Below, piece by piece: positions 5,918 through 12,716 of a DNA stretch of 20,547 nt. Location of the stretch: contig DYHY01000006.1 in assembly GCA_020723935.1 (NCBI GenBank), forward strand, positions 25,213 to 45,759. Reading direction: 5' to 3'. The stretch's first letter is position 1; every line of letters begins with the position of its first letter. The translations under genes were made by a program, and so were the position numbers. The stretch comes from Candidatus Micrarchaeum sp. GTDB lineage: Archaea; SpSt-1190; DYHY01. Below the pieces are notes generated by a model. That model was not told where the DNA came from. It did not search any database and saw nothing but the letters and a program-made list of their open reading frames with translations.

Positions 5918-6304
5918 ATGAAGCGGCAAGGCGAAATTAGGGAGATAAAGAAGGGGAGTTTCCTGATCCTCGACGACCATCCCTGCAAGATCGTGAGCGT
6001 TGACATCTCGGCGCCGGGCAAGCACGGCCACGCGAAGGCCAGAATTGAGGGGTTCTCAATGTTCGACAACTCGCGCCATTCCATCGTCTCGCCGACGCAT
6101 TCCAAGTGCGAGATACCGATCATAGACAAGAGGCAGGGCCAGGTCCTCGCCGTCACGGGCGATTCGATCCAGCTGATGGACCTCGAGTCCTTCGAGACCT
6201 TCGACATGCCGCTTCCGCCCGACGAGGACGTGAGGCGCAAGGCGACCCAGGGGAACACGATAGACTACTGGGTCGTGATGGACCGAAAGCTCCTCAAGAC
6301 GTAA
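5918..6304 (+). CDS. eif5a: Translation factor aIF5A
   Basis: The protein promotes peptide bond formation at difficult sites and is the archaeal homologue of eIF5A/EF-P. The 128-residue sequence contains the hypusination loop SAPGKHGHAKARIEG, with Lys35 as the lysine normally converted to hypusine, in the N-terminal SH3-like domain. It is followed by HSIVSPTHSKCEIPIID and the OB-fold domain with DSIQLMDLESFETFDMPLP. Length and both domains match archaeal members. The ATG at 5918 is chosen because it begins MKRQGEIREIKKGSFLILDD as in the family; the longer open frame upstream is antisense to the divergent surface gene. It is a single-gene unit with its own TATA element; no deoxyhypusine synthase gene is in the window. 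Confidence 0.97.
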   Translation: MKRQGEIREIKKGSFLILDDHPCKIVSVDISAPGKHGHAKARIEGFSMFDNSRHSIVSPTHSKCEIPIIDKRQGQVLAVTGDSIQLMDLESFETFDMPLPPDEDVRRKATQGNTIDYWVVMDRKLLKT

Positions 6305-6379
6305 GGAAGGCCATCTTCGCCCGGAGAATCCCGCTCAGCCTTGCGAAGGGAAAACGGATTGGGCCGGTCCGGTCTGGTC

Positions 6380-6793
6380 TCAGCGCCCGCCGGGATTCCC
6401 GCCAGGGCTCCCGCCGACGAAGTTGCCGCTGCTGCTCGTTCCGAGGACCGTGAGGCGCAGGAACGTCCTGCAGTCCGTCTCGTTCATGAAATTGAGCGAG
6501 AGCTTGTCTGCGAGGTTGTCCAGCGTCTTCCTGTCGCCTATCACGACCGTGACGAAGCTGCACGGGGAGAATGCGGCGTAGGAGAAGATCCCGCCGAATA
6601 TCAGGACCCAGATGAAGACGCCCGCAAGTATCACGAGGCCGAACGGCACGTCCTTCTCGGCGGCGGGGTTGACCGGGAGCTCCGTCGAGGGCTTCCTTAT
6701 GACGAGGACCTTGGGCTCGGCCCCTCCCGCCTGCGCGGGCGGGTCCGCAGCCTTCCTGCGCGCGACGGCCTTCCGGGACGCTTTCCTCGCCAT
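6380..6793 (-). CDS. One-TM cysteine protein, family B (paralogue of 4877-5233)
   Basis: This 137-residue protein starts with a basic, Ala/Pro-rich cytosolic stretch (MARKASRKAVARRKAADPP). The turn AAEKDVP follows, then one hydrophobic helix with ILAGVFIWVLIFG at about residues 54-76, and a C-terminal domain with PCSF, ETDC and FLRLTVLG, ending in a Gly/Ser/Asn-rich tail (GGSPGGNPGGR). The conserved pieces are shared with the protein at 4877-5233, but only two C-terminal cysteines remain, one in each shared motif. The ATG at 6793 is chosen over an upstream start because a TATA-like element (GCTTTTTTATGG, 6818-6829) lies about 31 nt before it. Function and family are unknown. Confidence 0.75.
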   Translation of the reverse strand: MARKASRKAVARRKAADPPAQAGGAEPKVLVIRKPSTELPVNPAAEKDVPFGLVILAGVFIWVLIFGGIFSYAAFSPCSFVTVVIGDRKTLDNLADKLSLNFMNETDCRTFLRLTVLGTSSSGNFVGGSPGGNPGGR

Positions 6794-6809
6794 ATGCTGC
6801 TTCCCGCTA

Positions 6810-7121
6810 TCAGGACCCCATAAAAAAGCTTTTGTATGCTTCCTCACGCCGGGCAGGGAGCCTCTCCCCGCTCGAAAGGTCCCACTTGTAGCACGAATGC
6901 GCCTTCACAATCCCGAGGCAGAGCGTTGAGCGGTCCCCGTCCACCGCCAGGCTGTCCTGGAGCACGACTTCCGTCCTGGAGCAGAGGCAGTCATCCTGTA
7001 CCCCGCCCCTTTCCGAAGTCATCCTGTCGCAGGGCTTGGCGAGGAGGGCGGCGGCGAGGGCGAGGAGCAGGAGCCTGGCAGCGAGGGCGGCCCAGAGGAG
7101 CGTCCTTTTCCTCGCGCCCAC
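6810..7121 (-). CDS. Small secreted or membrane-anchored cysteine protein
   Basis: The 103-residue protein has a basic N-terminus (MGARKRT) and one hydrophobic stretch of about 22 residues (LLWAALAARLLLLALAAALL) that acts as signal peptide or anchor. The outer part has five cysteines: PCDRM, DCLC, TLCLG and HSCYKW. The probable start is the GTG at 7121, 4 nt after the HD-protein stop, so it should be co-transcribed with that gene. Like the one-TM proteins nearby it pairs a single membrane segment with a cysteine-rich outer part, but no sequence motif is clearly shared. Family not recognised. The stop lies just beyond the TATA element of the next gene. Confidence 0.6.
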   Translation of the reverse strand: MGARKRTLLWAALAARLLLLALAAALLAKPCDRMTSERGGVQDDCLCSRTEVVLQDSLAVDGDRSTLCLGIVKAHSCYKWDLSSGERLPARREEAYKSFFMGS

Positions 7122-7125
7122 TTTA

Positions 7126-7911
7126 CTAGAACTTCATCTCCTTGTCCGGCTCGCTCGCGAGCTTCGCGATGACTTCCACCTTGTCGGCCATACCGCTGGA
7201 CTTTATCTTCTCCATCATCACGTTCTCTATTTGGAAGATGCCGCTGGGGTCCTTCATTATGACCTCTATCCTCAGGGGCGCGCTCTTCCCCTCAAGGATC
7301 CTCACGTCCGATATCGAGCGCGCCGACATCGTGTGTATCCCGAAGTCGCCGAGCTTGTAGGGTATCCTGCTGCGCCCCTCCGTGCAGTCCGTCCCGTCGG
7401 CGATCTTGATTATCGCGGCTTCCGTCGTTATCGACGTCCTGCCCTCGTCGTGGGAGAGGACCGCGTGCAGTATGTCGCACAGGACCGCCACCCTCTTCTG
7501 CTCTTCCGGATAGAACGGCATAAGGAGGCTCTCGAGTATCGGCTTGGTTATCACGACCGACATCACCTCGTGGCCCGCCCTGTGAATGCAGTTCCCCAGG
7601 TCGTGAAGGTAGGCGGCGGCGAAGACTATCACCCTCACGTCGTCGGCGGTGAGGCCCGGGTTGTCGCGTATCGCCGTGAACTCTATCTTCCTCCTCTCGA
7701 AGATCTTGAGGACCGTGAGAGCGTTCGCCCCCACTATCACCGAATGGACCGGACCGTGGTCGTTGTATCCCAGGCGCTTGACCGCCATCACGTTCGCCTG
7801 GTTCTGGTAGCAGAGGATCGTCTGGTTCTTCCTCAGCGCCGCGACGAACCTCTTCGCCGTCGGGTAGTCCGCAAGCTCTGCATCGATTATCGCGTTCTCC
7901 TTCTCAAGCAT
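7126..7911 (-). CDS. HD-domain metal-dependent phosphohydrolase
   Basis: This is a 261-residue protein of the HD superfamily, which hydrolyses phosphate esters such as nucleotides or cyclic nucleotides at a metal site; its actual substrate is unknown. Metal-ligand candidates are DHGPVH (His52, His56), YLHDLGN (His103, Asp104), His114, LHAVLSHD (His149, His154, Asp155) and IADGTD (Asp172). The N-terminal 45 residues are helical, and residues after about 205 form a β/α domain with APLRIEVIMKDPSGIFQIENV. The ATG at 7911 has AGGTGA 8-13 nt upstream. It lies 53 nt after rnhB on the same strand, with no TATA element between, so it is probably read with rnhB. Confidence 0.85.
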   Translation of the reverse strand: MLEKENAIIDAELADYPTAKRFVAALRKNQTILCYQNQANVMAVKRLGYNDHGPVHSVIVGANALTVLKIFERRKIEFTAIRDNPGLTADDVRVIVFAAAYLHDLGNCIHRAGHEVMSVVITKPILESLLMPFYPEEQKRVAVLCDILHAVLSHDEGRTSITTEAAIIKIADGTDCTEGRSRIPYKLGDFGIHTMSARSISDVRILEGKSAPLRIEVIMKDPSGIFQIENVMMEKIKSSGMADKVEVIAKLASEPDKEMKF

Positions 7912-7964
7912 GTCTCATTTCACCTTTCTCCCTATGTTCCTTTGCGTACGCATGATCTTCCAGT

Positions 7965-8621
7965 TCAGCCGAGCCTCCGCTGCCTCGCTTCCGCGATGAG
8001 CGAATCCACCGTCGACCAGCTCTTCCTCACGATGGCTGGGAGGAACGTCCCCTTGGCGAGGAAGGCCTTGAGGAACGCGCGGGTCCTGGGGTCCGACGGA
8101 TAGCCCGAGCCGAAATCCCCCCAGTCCTCCTTGAGCTTCGCTATCTCCATCTCGCGCGTCACCTTCGCCGCGATGCTCGCCGCGCCGACGATCGGATAGT
8201 CCCGGTCTGCCTTGGGGCGCGCGATTATCTCGATGCCCTGCCTCTCCAGGGGGAGGGCTGAGCGAACCTTCTCCCCGAGCCTCTCGCCGTTCGCCTCTAT
8301 CGAGTCGATGTAGACCTTGGACGCCCGCGAGCCGGAAAGGAGGGCCGCCATCTTCCCTATCTCGAACTTGTTGAGGGACATCCCGCGGGCGTCCAGCTCC
8401 GCGGCCGAGATTATGACTAGTTTCCAGCTCCCGACGCCCTTGAGCTTCTCCAGTATCTCCTCCCTTCTCCTTTCGGTCAGGGTCTTGGAATCGGCGGCTC
8501 CCGCCGCCTTCAGGTCCCCGAGGCGCCCCTCCTCGGCCTCGAAAAGGCAGACAACCATGGGCCCAATCACCGGGCCCTTGCCCGCCTCGTCAATGCCCCC
8601 GACTAGCCTTCCATCCTGCAT
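7965..8621 (-). CDS. rnhB: Ribonuclease HII
   Basis: RNase HII cuts RNA in RNA/DNA hybrids and removes ribonucleotides from DNA. The 218-residue protein starts with VGGIDEAGKGPVIGPMVV, the family signature with the first catalytic Asp and Glu. It continues with ADSKTLTERRREEI, VYIDSIEANGE (third acidic residue) and IVGAASIAAKVTREMEI with a final Asp in the family's WGDFGSGYPSDPRT motif. The ATG at 8621 is chosen because the signature begins 9 residues later, an SD-like GGAGGGG lies about 8 nt upstream and a TATA box is centred 30 nt upstream. The frame is open further upstream but only antisense to the divergent translin gene. Confidence 0.96.
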   Translation of the reverse strand: MQDGRLVGGIDEAGKGPVIGPMVVCLFEAEEGRLGDLKAAGAADSKTLTERRREEILEKLKGVGSWKLVIISAAELDARGMSLNKFEIGKMAALLSGSRASKVYIDSIEANGERLGEKVRSALPLERQGIEIIARPKADRDYPIVGAASIAAKVTREMEIAKLKEDWGDFGSGYPSDPRTRAFLKAFLAKGTFLPAIVRKSWSTVDSLIAEARQRRLG

Positions 8622-8644
8622 CGGCCGTCCCCCTCCATATGGAA

Positions 8645-8657
8645 CGTTTTTAAAACC
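8645..8657. promoter_or_regulatory. Shared palindromic TATA box of rnhB and the translin gene
   Basis: CGTTTTTAAAACC contains the perfect odd palindrome GTTTTTAAAAC (8646-8656). Its centre is 30 nt before the rnhB start (8621, minus) and 27 nt before the translin start (8678, plus). One element can therefore position TBP for both directions, with nearly leaderless transcripts. The 56-nt gap leaves no room for two separate core promoters. Confidence 0.65.
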
Positions 8658-8677
8658 CCTGCCGGAAGTGACAGCCG

Positions 8678-9325
8678 ATGAAGAAGACCCTCTCCTCGGC
8701 CAAGGAGGCCCTCGACGGGCGCCTCGCGTCCTCGGACGCGCTTTCCGCCGGGGCGAGGAACGCCAAGATAGCGGCTGACAGGGCGATGGCGCTCCTGCAT
8801 TCCGGCAAGCGGGACGAGGCCATGGCGCTCCTTTCAGCCTCAACCGAGGGGATAGCGCGCCTGAAATCCGCGATTTCTTCAGATCCCACGCTCTACTACG
8901 CCAATTTCCAGCTGGCCCTGGCCTTCCAGGAATACGCCGAAGCGCGCTTCCTCGTCTCCGCCCTCGCGCGCGAGCCGGAGTTCCCGGACCTGGACGTGCC
9001 CGTCGAAGCCTACATCCTGGGCCTCGCCGACGCGGCGGGCGAGCTCAACCGTGCCTTCCTTGAAGCCAGGATCCGCGGCGACGGAGCCGCCGCATCGTTC
9101 TACCTAGCGGCGGTGAGGCGCATTTCCGAGGCTTTCTCGGATTTCGACTATCCCGACTTCATAATCCCCTCCTTCAGGCGCAAGAAGGATTTCGTGCGCG
9201 GGATCCTCAGCAGCATGCTCTCGGTCCTCGCGAGGGACGGGCGCAGTGGACCCCTACAAGCGGAGCCGCCGGCGGGGACGCAAGAAGGACGCGGGCGCGA
9301 AGAAGGCGCCGTCCCGGAATGCTAG
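8678..9325 (+). CDS. Archaeal translin-family protein
   Basis: Translin-fold proteins are all-helical oligomers that bind RNA or DNA; the archaeal member can form a TRAX-like ribonuclease octamer. The 215-residue sequence carries the family features in order: TLYYANFQLALAFQEYAEA, then VPVEAYILGLADAAGELNRA (the 'yllGl.D..GEL.R' motif), and VRRISEAFSDFDYPDF before a final helix. The ATG at 8678 is 27 nt from the shared TATA centre and likely leaderless. The last 30 residues are Gly/Glu-rich and unlike the family; another frame over the same bases gives a basic tail (DPYKRSRRRGRKKD), so the true C-terminus is uncertain. The gene is followed after 31 nt by the SAH hydrolase gene. Confidence 0.85.
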   Translation: MKKTLSSAKEALDGRLASSDALSAGARNAKIAADRAMALLHSGKRDEAMALLSASTEGIARLKSAISSDPTLYYANFQLALAFQEYAEARFLVSALAREPEFPDLDVPVEAYILGLADAAGELNRAFLEARIRGDGAAASFYLAAVRRISEAFSDFDYPDFIIPSFRRKKDFVRGILSSMLSVLARDGRSGPLQAEPPAGTQEGRGREEGAVPEC

Positions 9326-9356
9326 AAGAAACGAACCGACAGGTGACAAGGAAAGA

Positions 9357-10640
9357 ATGGGAACGGAGAACGAGACAGCGAACTACAAGGTCAAGGACAT
9401 CGCCCTCGCCAAGGAAGGCCGCCTGAAGATCGAGTGGGCCGAGAGGCACATGCCGGTCCTCATGAGCCTGCGGGCGAAATACAAGCAAAAGAAGCCCCTC
9501 AAGAACCTTCGCATAGGCGGCTGCCTGCACGTCACCAAGGAGACGGCGGTGCTCGTCGAGACGCTCCGGGACCTGGGCGCGAAGGTCGCCTGGTCCGGCT
9601 GCAACCCGCTTTCGACGCAGGACGACATCGCCGCGGCCCTCGCCGCGGGCGGAATCTCCGTCTACGCCTGGCGCGGCGTCAGCAAGGAGGAATACTACTG
9701 GTGCATCGACAGGGTGATAGACCTCAAGCCCAACATAACGGTCGACGACGGCGCCGACCTCGTCTTCTACCTGCACGAGAAGCGCCAGGAGCACATGGCG
9801 AGCGTCATCGGCGGGTGCGAGGAGACGACTACGGGGATAGTTCGCCTCAAGGCGATGGAGAGGGCGGGCCTTCTCAAGTACCCGATGATGTCGGTTGCGG
9901 AAGCGAAAACGAAGGCCGATTTCGACAACATCTGGGGGACGGGCCAGTCGACGATGGACGGGATACTGCGCTCGACCAACATAATGTTCGCGGGGAAGAC
10001 CATCGTCGTCGCGGGATACGGCCATGTCGGGAGCGGGATAGCCGCGCGCGCGAGGGGCCTGGGCGGGAACGTGGTTGTCACGGAGGTGGACCCCCTCCCC
10101 GCGCTCACCGCGAGGATGGAAGGCTTCCAGGTCATGCCGATGAAGGAGGCGGCGAAGGTCGGGGACATATTCATAACCGCGACCGGCTGCACCAAGGTGA
10201 TAACAGCCGAGCACGCAGCCCTTATGAAGGACGGGGCGATCTTGTGCAACAGCGGCCACTTTAACGTGGAGGTGGACGTCGCGTCCATCGAGAAGATCTC
10301 ATCCAAGAAGCGGGAAGTGCGCCCGAACAACGTCGAATACACCTTCAGGAGCGGGAGGAAGGTATTCGTCCTCGCTGAAGGGCGCCTGGTGAACCTCGCC
10401 TCCGCCGAGGGGCATCCGTCGGAAGTGATGGACATGTCCTTCGCTAACCAGCTGCTCTCCATCCTCTCCCTCGCCGGGAGGGCGGGGAAGAAGGAGAAGC
10501 TTGATCCGGGAGTCTATGAGGTCGGATGGGAGCAGGACGCCCTCGTCGCGCGCCTGAAGCTGGAATCGATGGAGATAGCGATAGACAAGCTCACCGCCGA
10601 GCAGATGAAATACCTGTCAAGCTACGGCAAGGGGACGTAG
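9357..10640 (+). CDS. ahcY: S-adenosylhomocysteine (or S-inosylhomocysteine) hydrolase
   Basis: The enzyme splits SAH (or SIH) to homocysteine and the nucleoside with tightly bound NAD, keeping methyltransferases free of product inhibition. The 427-residue sequence contains GCNPLSTQDD, GGCEETTTGIVRLKAME, the NAD region GTGQSTMDGILRSTN and VVAGYGHVGSGIA, then CNSGHFNVEVD and LVNLASAEGHPSEVMD. It is slightly shorter than bacterial enzymes and lacks the aromatic C-terminal tail, as in many archaeal forms. The ATG at 9357 follows AGGTGAC with about 10 nt spacing; the frame is open upstream but covers the translin gene end. The deaminase gene follows after 25 nt, suggesting the SIH route. Confidence 0.95.
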   Translation: MGTENETANYKVKDIALAKEGRLKIEWAERHMPVLMSLRAKYKQKKPLKNLRIGGCLHVTKETAVLVETLRDLGAKVAWSGCNPLSTQDDIAAALAAGGISVYAWRGVSKEEYYWCIDRVIDLKPNITVDDGADLVFYLHEKRQEHMASVIGGCEETTTGIVRLKAMERAGLLKYPMMSVAEAKTKADFDNIWGTGQSTMDGILRSTNIMFAGKTIVVAGYGHVGSGIAARARGLGGNVVVTEVDPLPALTARMEGFQVMPMKEAAKVGDIFITATGCTKVITAEHAALMKDGAILCNSGHFNVEVDVASIEKISSKKREVRPNNVEYTFRSGRKVFVLAEGRLVNLASAEGHPSEVMDMSFANQLLSILSLAGRAGKKEKLDPGVYEVGWEQDALVARLKLESMEIAIDKLTAEQMKYLSSYGKGT

Positions 10641-10665
10641 GAAAAGAGGAGCTGACGCGCAGGAC

Positions 10666-11979
10666 TTGGCAAAGAAGGCCGAACCGGAAACATTCGTAAT
10701 CAAGGGCGCTAGCTTCGTCGTCACCCAGGACGCCGAAAGGCGGATCCTACGCAACGTCGACGTCCTCGTTTCCGGCGGCCGGATCTCCAAGATCGGCAAG
10801 TACCTGACGGCGAAGAGGAAGGTCGACGGCAAGAAGAAGCTCCTGCTGCCCGGCTTCGTCAACACCCACACGCACCTCCCCATGACGGTCTTCCGCGGCG
10901 TCGGGGACGACATGGTCCTGCAGGAGTGGCTTAAGAAGAGGGTGTGGCCCCTCGAGGGCAGGATGAAGCGCGCCCATTTCGAGGCGGGGACGGTCCTCTC
11001 CCACATCGAGCTCATCCACACCGGGACGACGGCTGCATTCGACTTCTACAACGACATTGACCTGTTCTACGACGCGTCGAAGCGCTCGGGCCTGCGCCTC
11101 TACGTCGGGCAGAACGTCTACGACGGCAAGGACGGGCCGGCGCCCAAGCTCGCGCTCGCGGAAAAGTTCCTCAAGAAGAACAGGCCGGGCGAGATAGTGC
11201 AGGCCGCCGTCTGCCCGCACTCGATATACAGCTGCTCGGACGAGACGATCGTCGCGTCGAAGGACTTGGCGCGCAAGCACGGCTCGCTCTTCCAGATACA
11301 CCTCAGCGAGACGAGGACGGAGGTCGCCGAATGCGAGATCTCCCGCAGGGCCTGCAGGCCGGTGGAACTCGCCGATAGGCTGGGGATCTTGGACAAATCC
11401 ACGAGCCTCGCCCACTGCGGCTGGATATCGAAGAGCGAGGCGAAGACGATAGCATCCAGGGGCGCCTCCGTCTCGCACTGCCCGGTGAGCAACATGAAGC
11501 TCGCCGCGGGCGGCGTCACGCCGATCCTGGAGCTCTTCCTCTACGGCGCCAACATCTCCCTAGGGACCGACGGCAGCGTCTCGAACAACACCCTGGACAT
11601 GTTCGGGACGATGAAGACGGCGGCCCTGATACAGAAGTTCCACAGATGGGACGCGTCCGTCCTCCCTGCCCAGCAGGCGCTCGACTTCGCCACGCTCGGC
11701 GGCGCAAGGCTCCTCGGCCTCGAAAGCGAGATAGGCTCCATCGAGGAGGGCAAGTCCGCCGATTTCATACTGCTAGACCTCACCTCGATCCGGTTCCAGC
11801 CGGTGACGAACGTCGTCTCCCACATCATCTATTCGGCGACGGGGGACGTCGTCACGGACGTCTTCGTCGCGGGCAGGGCGCTCAAGCGCGACGGAAGGGT
11901 CGTCGCCTTCGACACCGAGAAGGAGTTTGCCAAGGCGCAGAAGGCGAGCGACGAGCTCGTGAGCGGGTTAGAGGATTGA
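10666..11979 (+). CDS. 5'-methylthioadenosine/S-adenosylhomocysteine deaminase-type amidohydrolase
   Basis: This is a 437-residue amidohydrolase-fold deaminase of the MtaD/DadD group, which converts SAH, MTA or 5'-deoxyadenosine to the inosine derivatives. Metal and catalytic motifs are NTHTHLPMTVFRG (HxH), PHSIYSC, HLSETRTEV (His and Glu), LAHCGW (His) and GTDGSVSNNTLDMF (Asp). A small β-domain at the N-terminus (FVIKGASFVVTQD) and after about residue 360 completes the composite fold. The start is taken as TTG 10666 after GAGGAGCTGA; it gives the normal family N-terminus. It follows the SAH hydrolase gene and its end overlaps the convergent gene by 12 nt. The exact substrate cannot be told from sequence. 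Confidence 0.9.
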   Translation: MAKKAEPETFVIKGASFVVTQDAERRILRNVDVLVSGGRISKIGKYLTAKRKVDGKKKLLLPGFVNTHTHLPMTVFRGVGDDMVLQEWLKKRVWPLEGRMKRAHFEAGTVLSHIELIHTGTTAAFDFYNDIDLFYDASKRSGLRLYVGQNVYDGKDGPAPKLALAEKFLKKNRPGEIVQAAVCPHSIYSCSDETIVASKDLARKHGSLFQIHLSETRTEVAECEISRRACRPVELADRLGILDKSTSLAHCGWISKSEAKTIASRGASVSHCPVSNMKLAAGGVTPILELFLYGANISLGTDGSVSNNTLDMFGTMKTAALIQKFHRWDASVLPAQQALDFATLGGARLLGLESEIGSIEEGKSADFILLDLTSIRFQPVTNVVSHIIYSATGDVVTDVFVAGRALKRDGRVVAFDTEKEFAKAQKASDELVSGLED

Positions 11980-12648
11980 GCCTTTCGGGGAGAGTTCTGC
12001 CTGCCGTATGTTGTAGATTCCGGAGTTCCTGTCCCACTTCCTCTCCGCCCAGACGATGCGCACCTTGCTTTTGTGCGCCGGCGAGTCGGTGACGAACGAC
12101 TCCCACTCGCCCCCCTCCCCGGCGGGCGACACCCCGAACTTCTTGTTGAGGGTGGAGAGGTCGTCCACCGCCCGCGAATCGATCTCGCGACCGAGCCACT
12201 TCTCACCGAGCCCTTCGGCGAAGCAGCCGACGACCGTTATCCTGAACCCCTCGCGGACCATCTCGCGCAGGAGATTCTCCTGGTCCTTGTGCCAGAGCGG
12301 CGCGAAGGACTTGAAGCCGAGCTCGTGGCAGATCCTGTCTATCCTAGTCTTCTGGTAGTCGCTAGCGAGCGCCCCGGCGACGACCGCGTCCACCCTGCCC
12401 TTGAAGGAGGCGAGCGCTTCCTTCATGCTTTCCAGCTCTTCCTTCCCGCCGACATCGAAGAACTGGTGGGGCAACCCCATCGCCTCGGCGGAGAGCCTCG
12501 TCCATTTCGCGTTCGGATGATGGAACATCATGCTGTCCTCGGCAGGAAGCGCGGTGAGGAGCGAGACGACGGACCAGCCCTGCTGGACCGCCCACCATGC
12601 AGCATACGTCGAATCCTTGCCTCCGCTGAACAGCACGATGACCCTCAT
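11968..12648 (-). CDS. Dph6-family ATP pyrophosphatase (diphthine-ammonia ligase-like)
   Basis: The 226-residue protein has the N-type ATP-PPase P-loop LFSGGKDSTYAAW at residues 6-18, and conserved segments GALASDYQKTRIDRICHELG, APLWHKDQENLLREM and GEGGEWESFVTD, which define the archaeal Dph6-type (MJ0570-like) family. Dph6 performs the last step of diphthamide formation on elongation factor 2 in eukaryotes, amidating diphthine. Diphthamide is present in archaea, so that role is a reasonable inference. The ATG at 12648 has GGTGAGG about 11 nt upstream and no clear TATA, consistent with co-transcription with the E1-like gene 68 nt upstream. The C-terminal end overlaps the deaminase gene by 12 nt tail to tail. 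Confidence 0.85.
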   Translation of the reverse strand: MRVIVLFSGGKDSTYAAWWAVQQGWSVVSLLTALPAEDSMMFHHPNAKWTRLSAEAMGLPHQFFDVGGKEELESMKEALASFKGRVDAVVAGALASDYQKTRIDRICHELGFKSFAPLWHKDQENLLREMVREGFRITVVGCFAEGLGEKWLGREIDSRAVDDLSTLNKKFGVSPAGEGGEWESFVTDSPAHKSKVRIVWAERKWDRNSGIYNIRQAELSPKGSIL

Positions 12649-12716
12649 GCCGACGCAGACCTCACCGCCGTTCGGCCCCCTGAAAAGAGAACGACGATTC
12701 TCAAGGCCGGCTCACC

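Noticed and set aside
7036-8103. 355-codon plus-strand frame across the HD protein and rnhB
   Set aside because: It is antisense to two clear genes and has the tyrosine/arginine-rich composition of a shadow frame.
9326-9356. Possible SAH riboswitch before the SAH hydrolase gene
   Set aside because: The gap is only 31 nt with a plain SD sequence and no room for the structure; the class is also bacterial.
9207-10259. 350-codon frame antisense to the SAH hydrolase gene
   Set aside because: His/Arg/Val-rich shadow content with no recognisable features.
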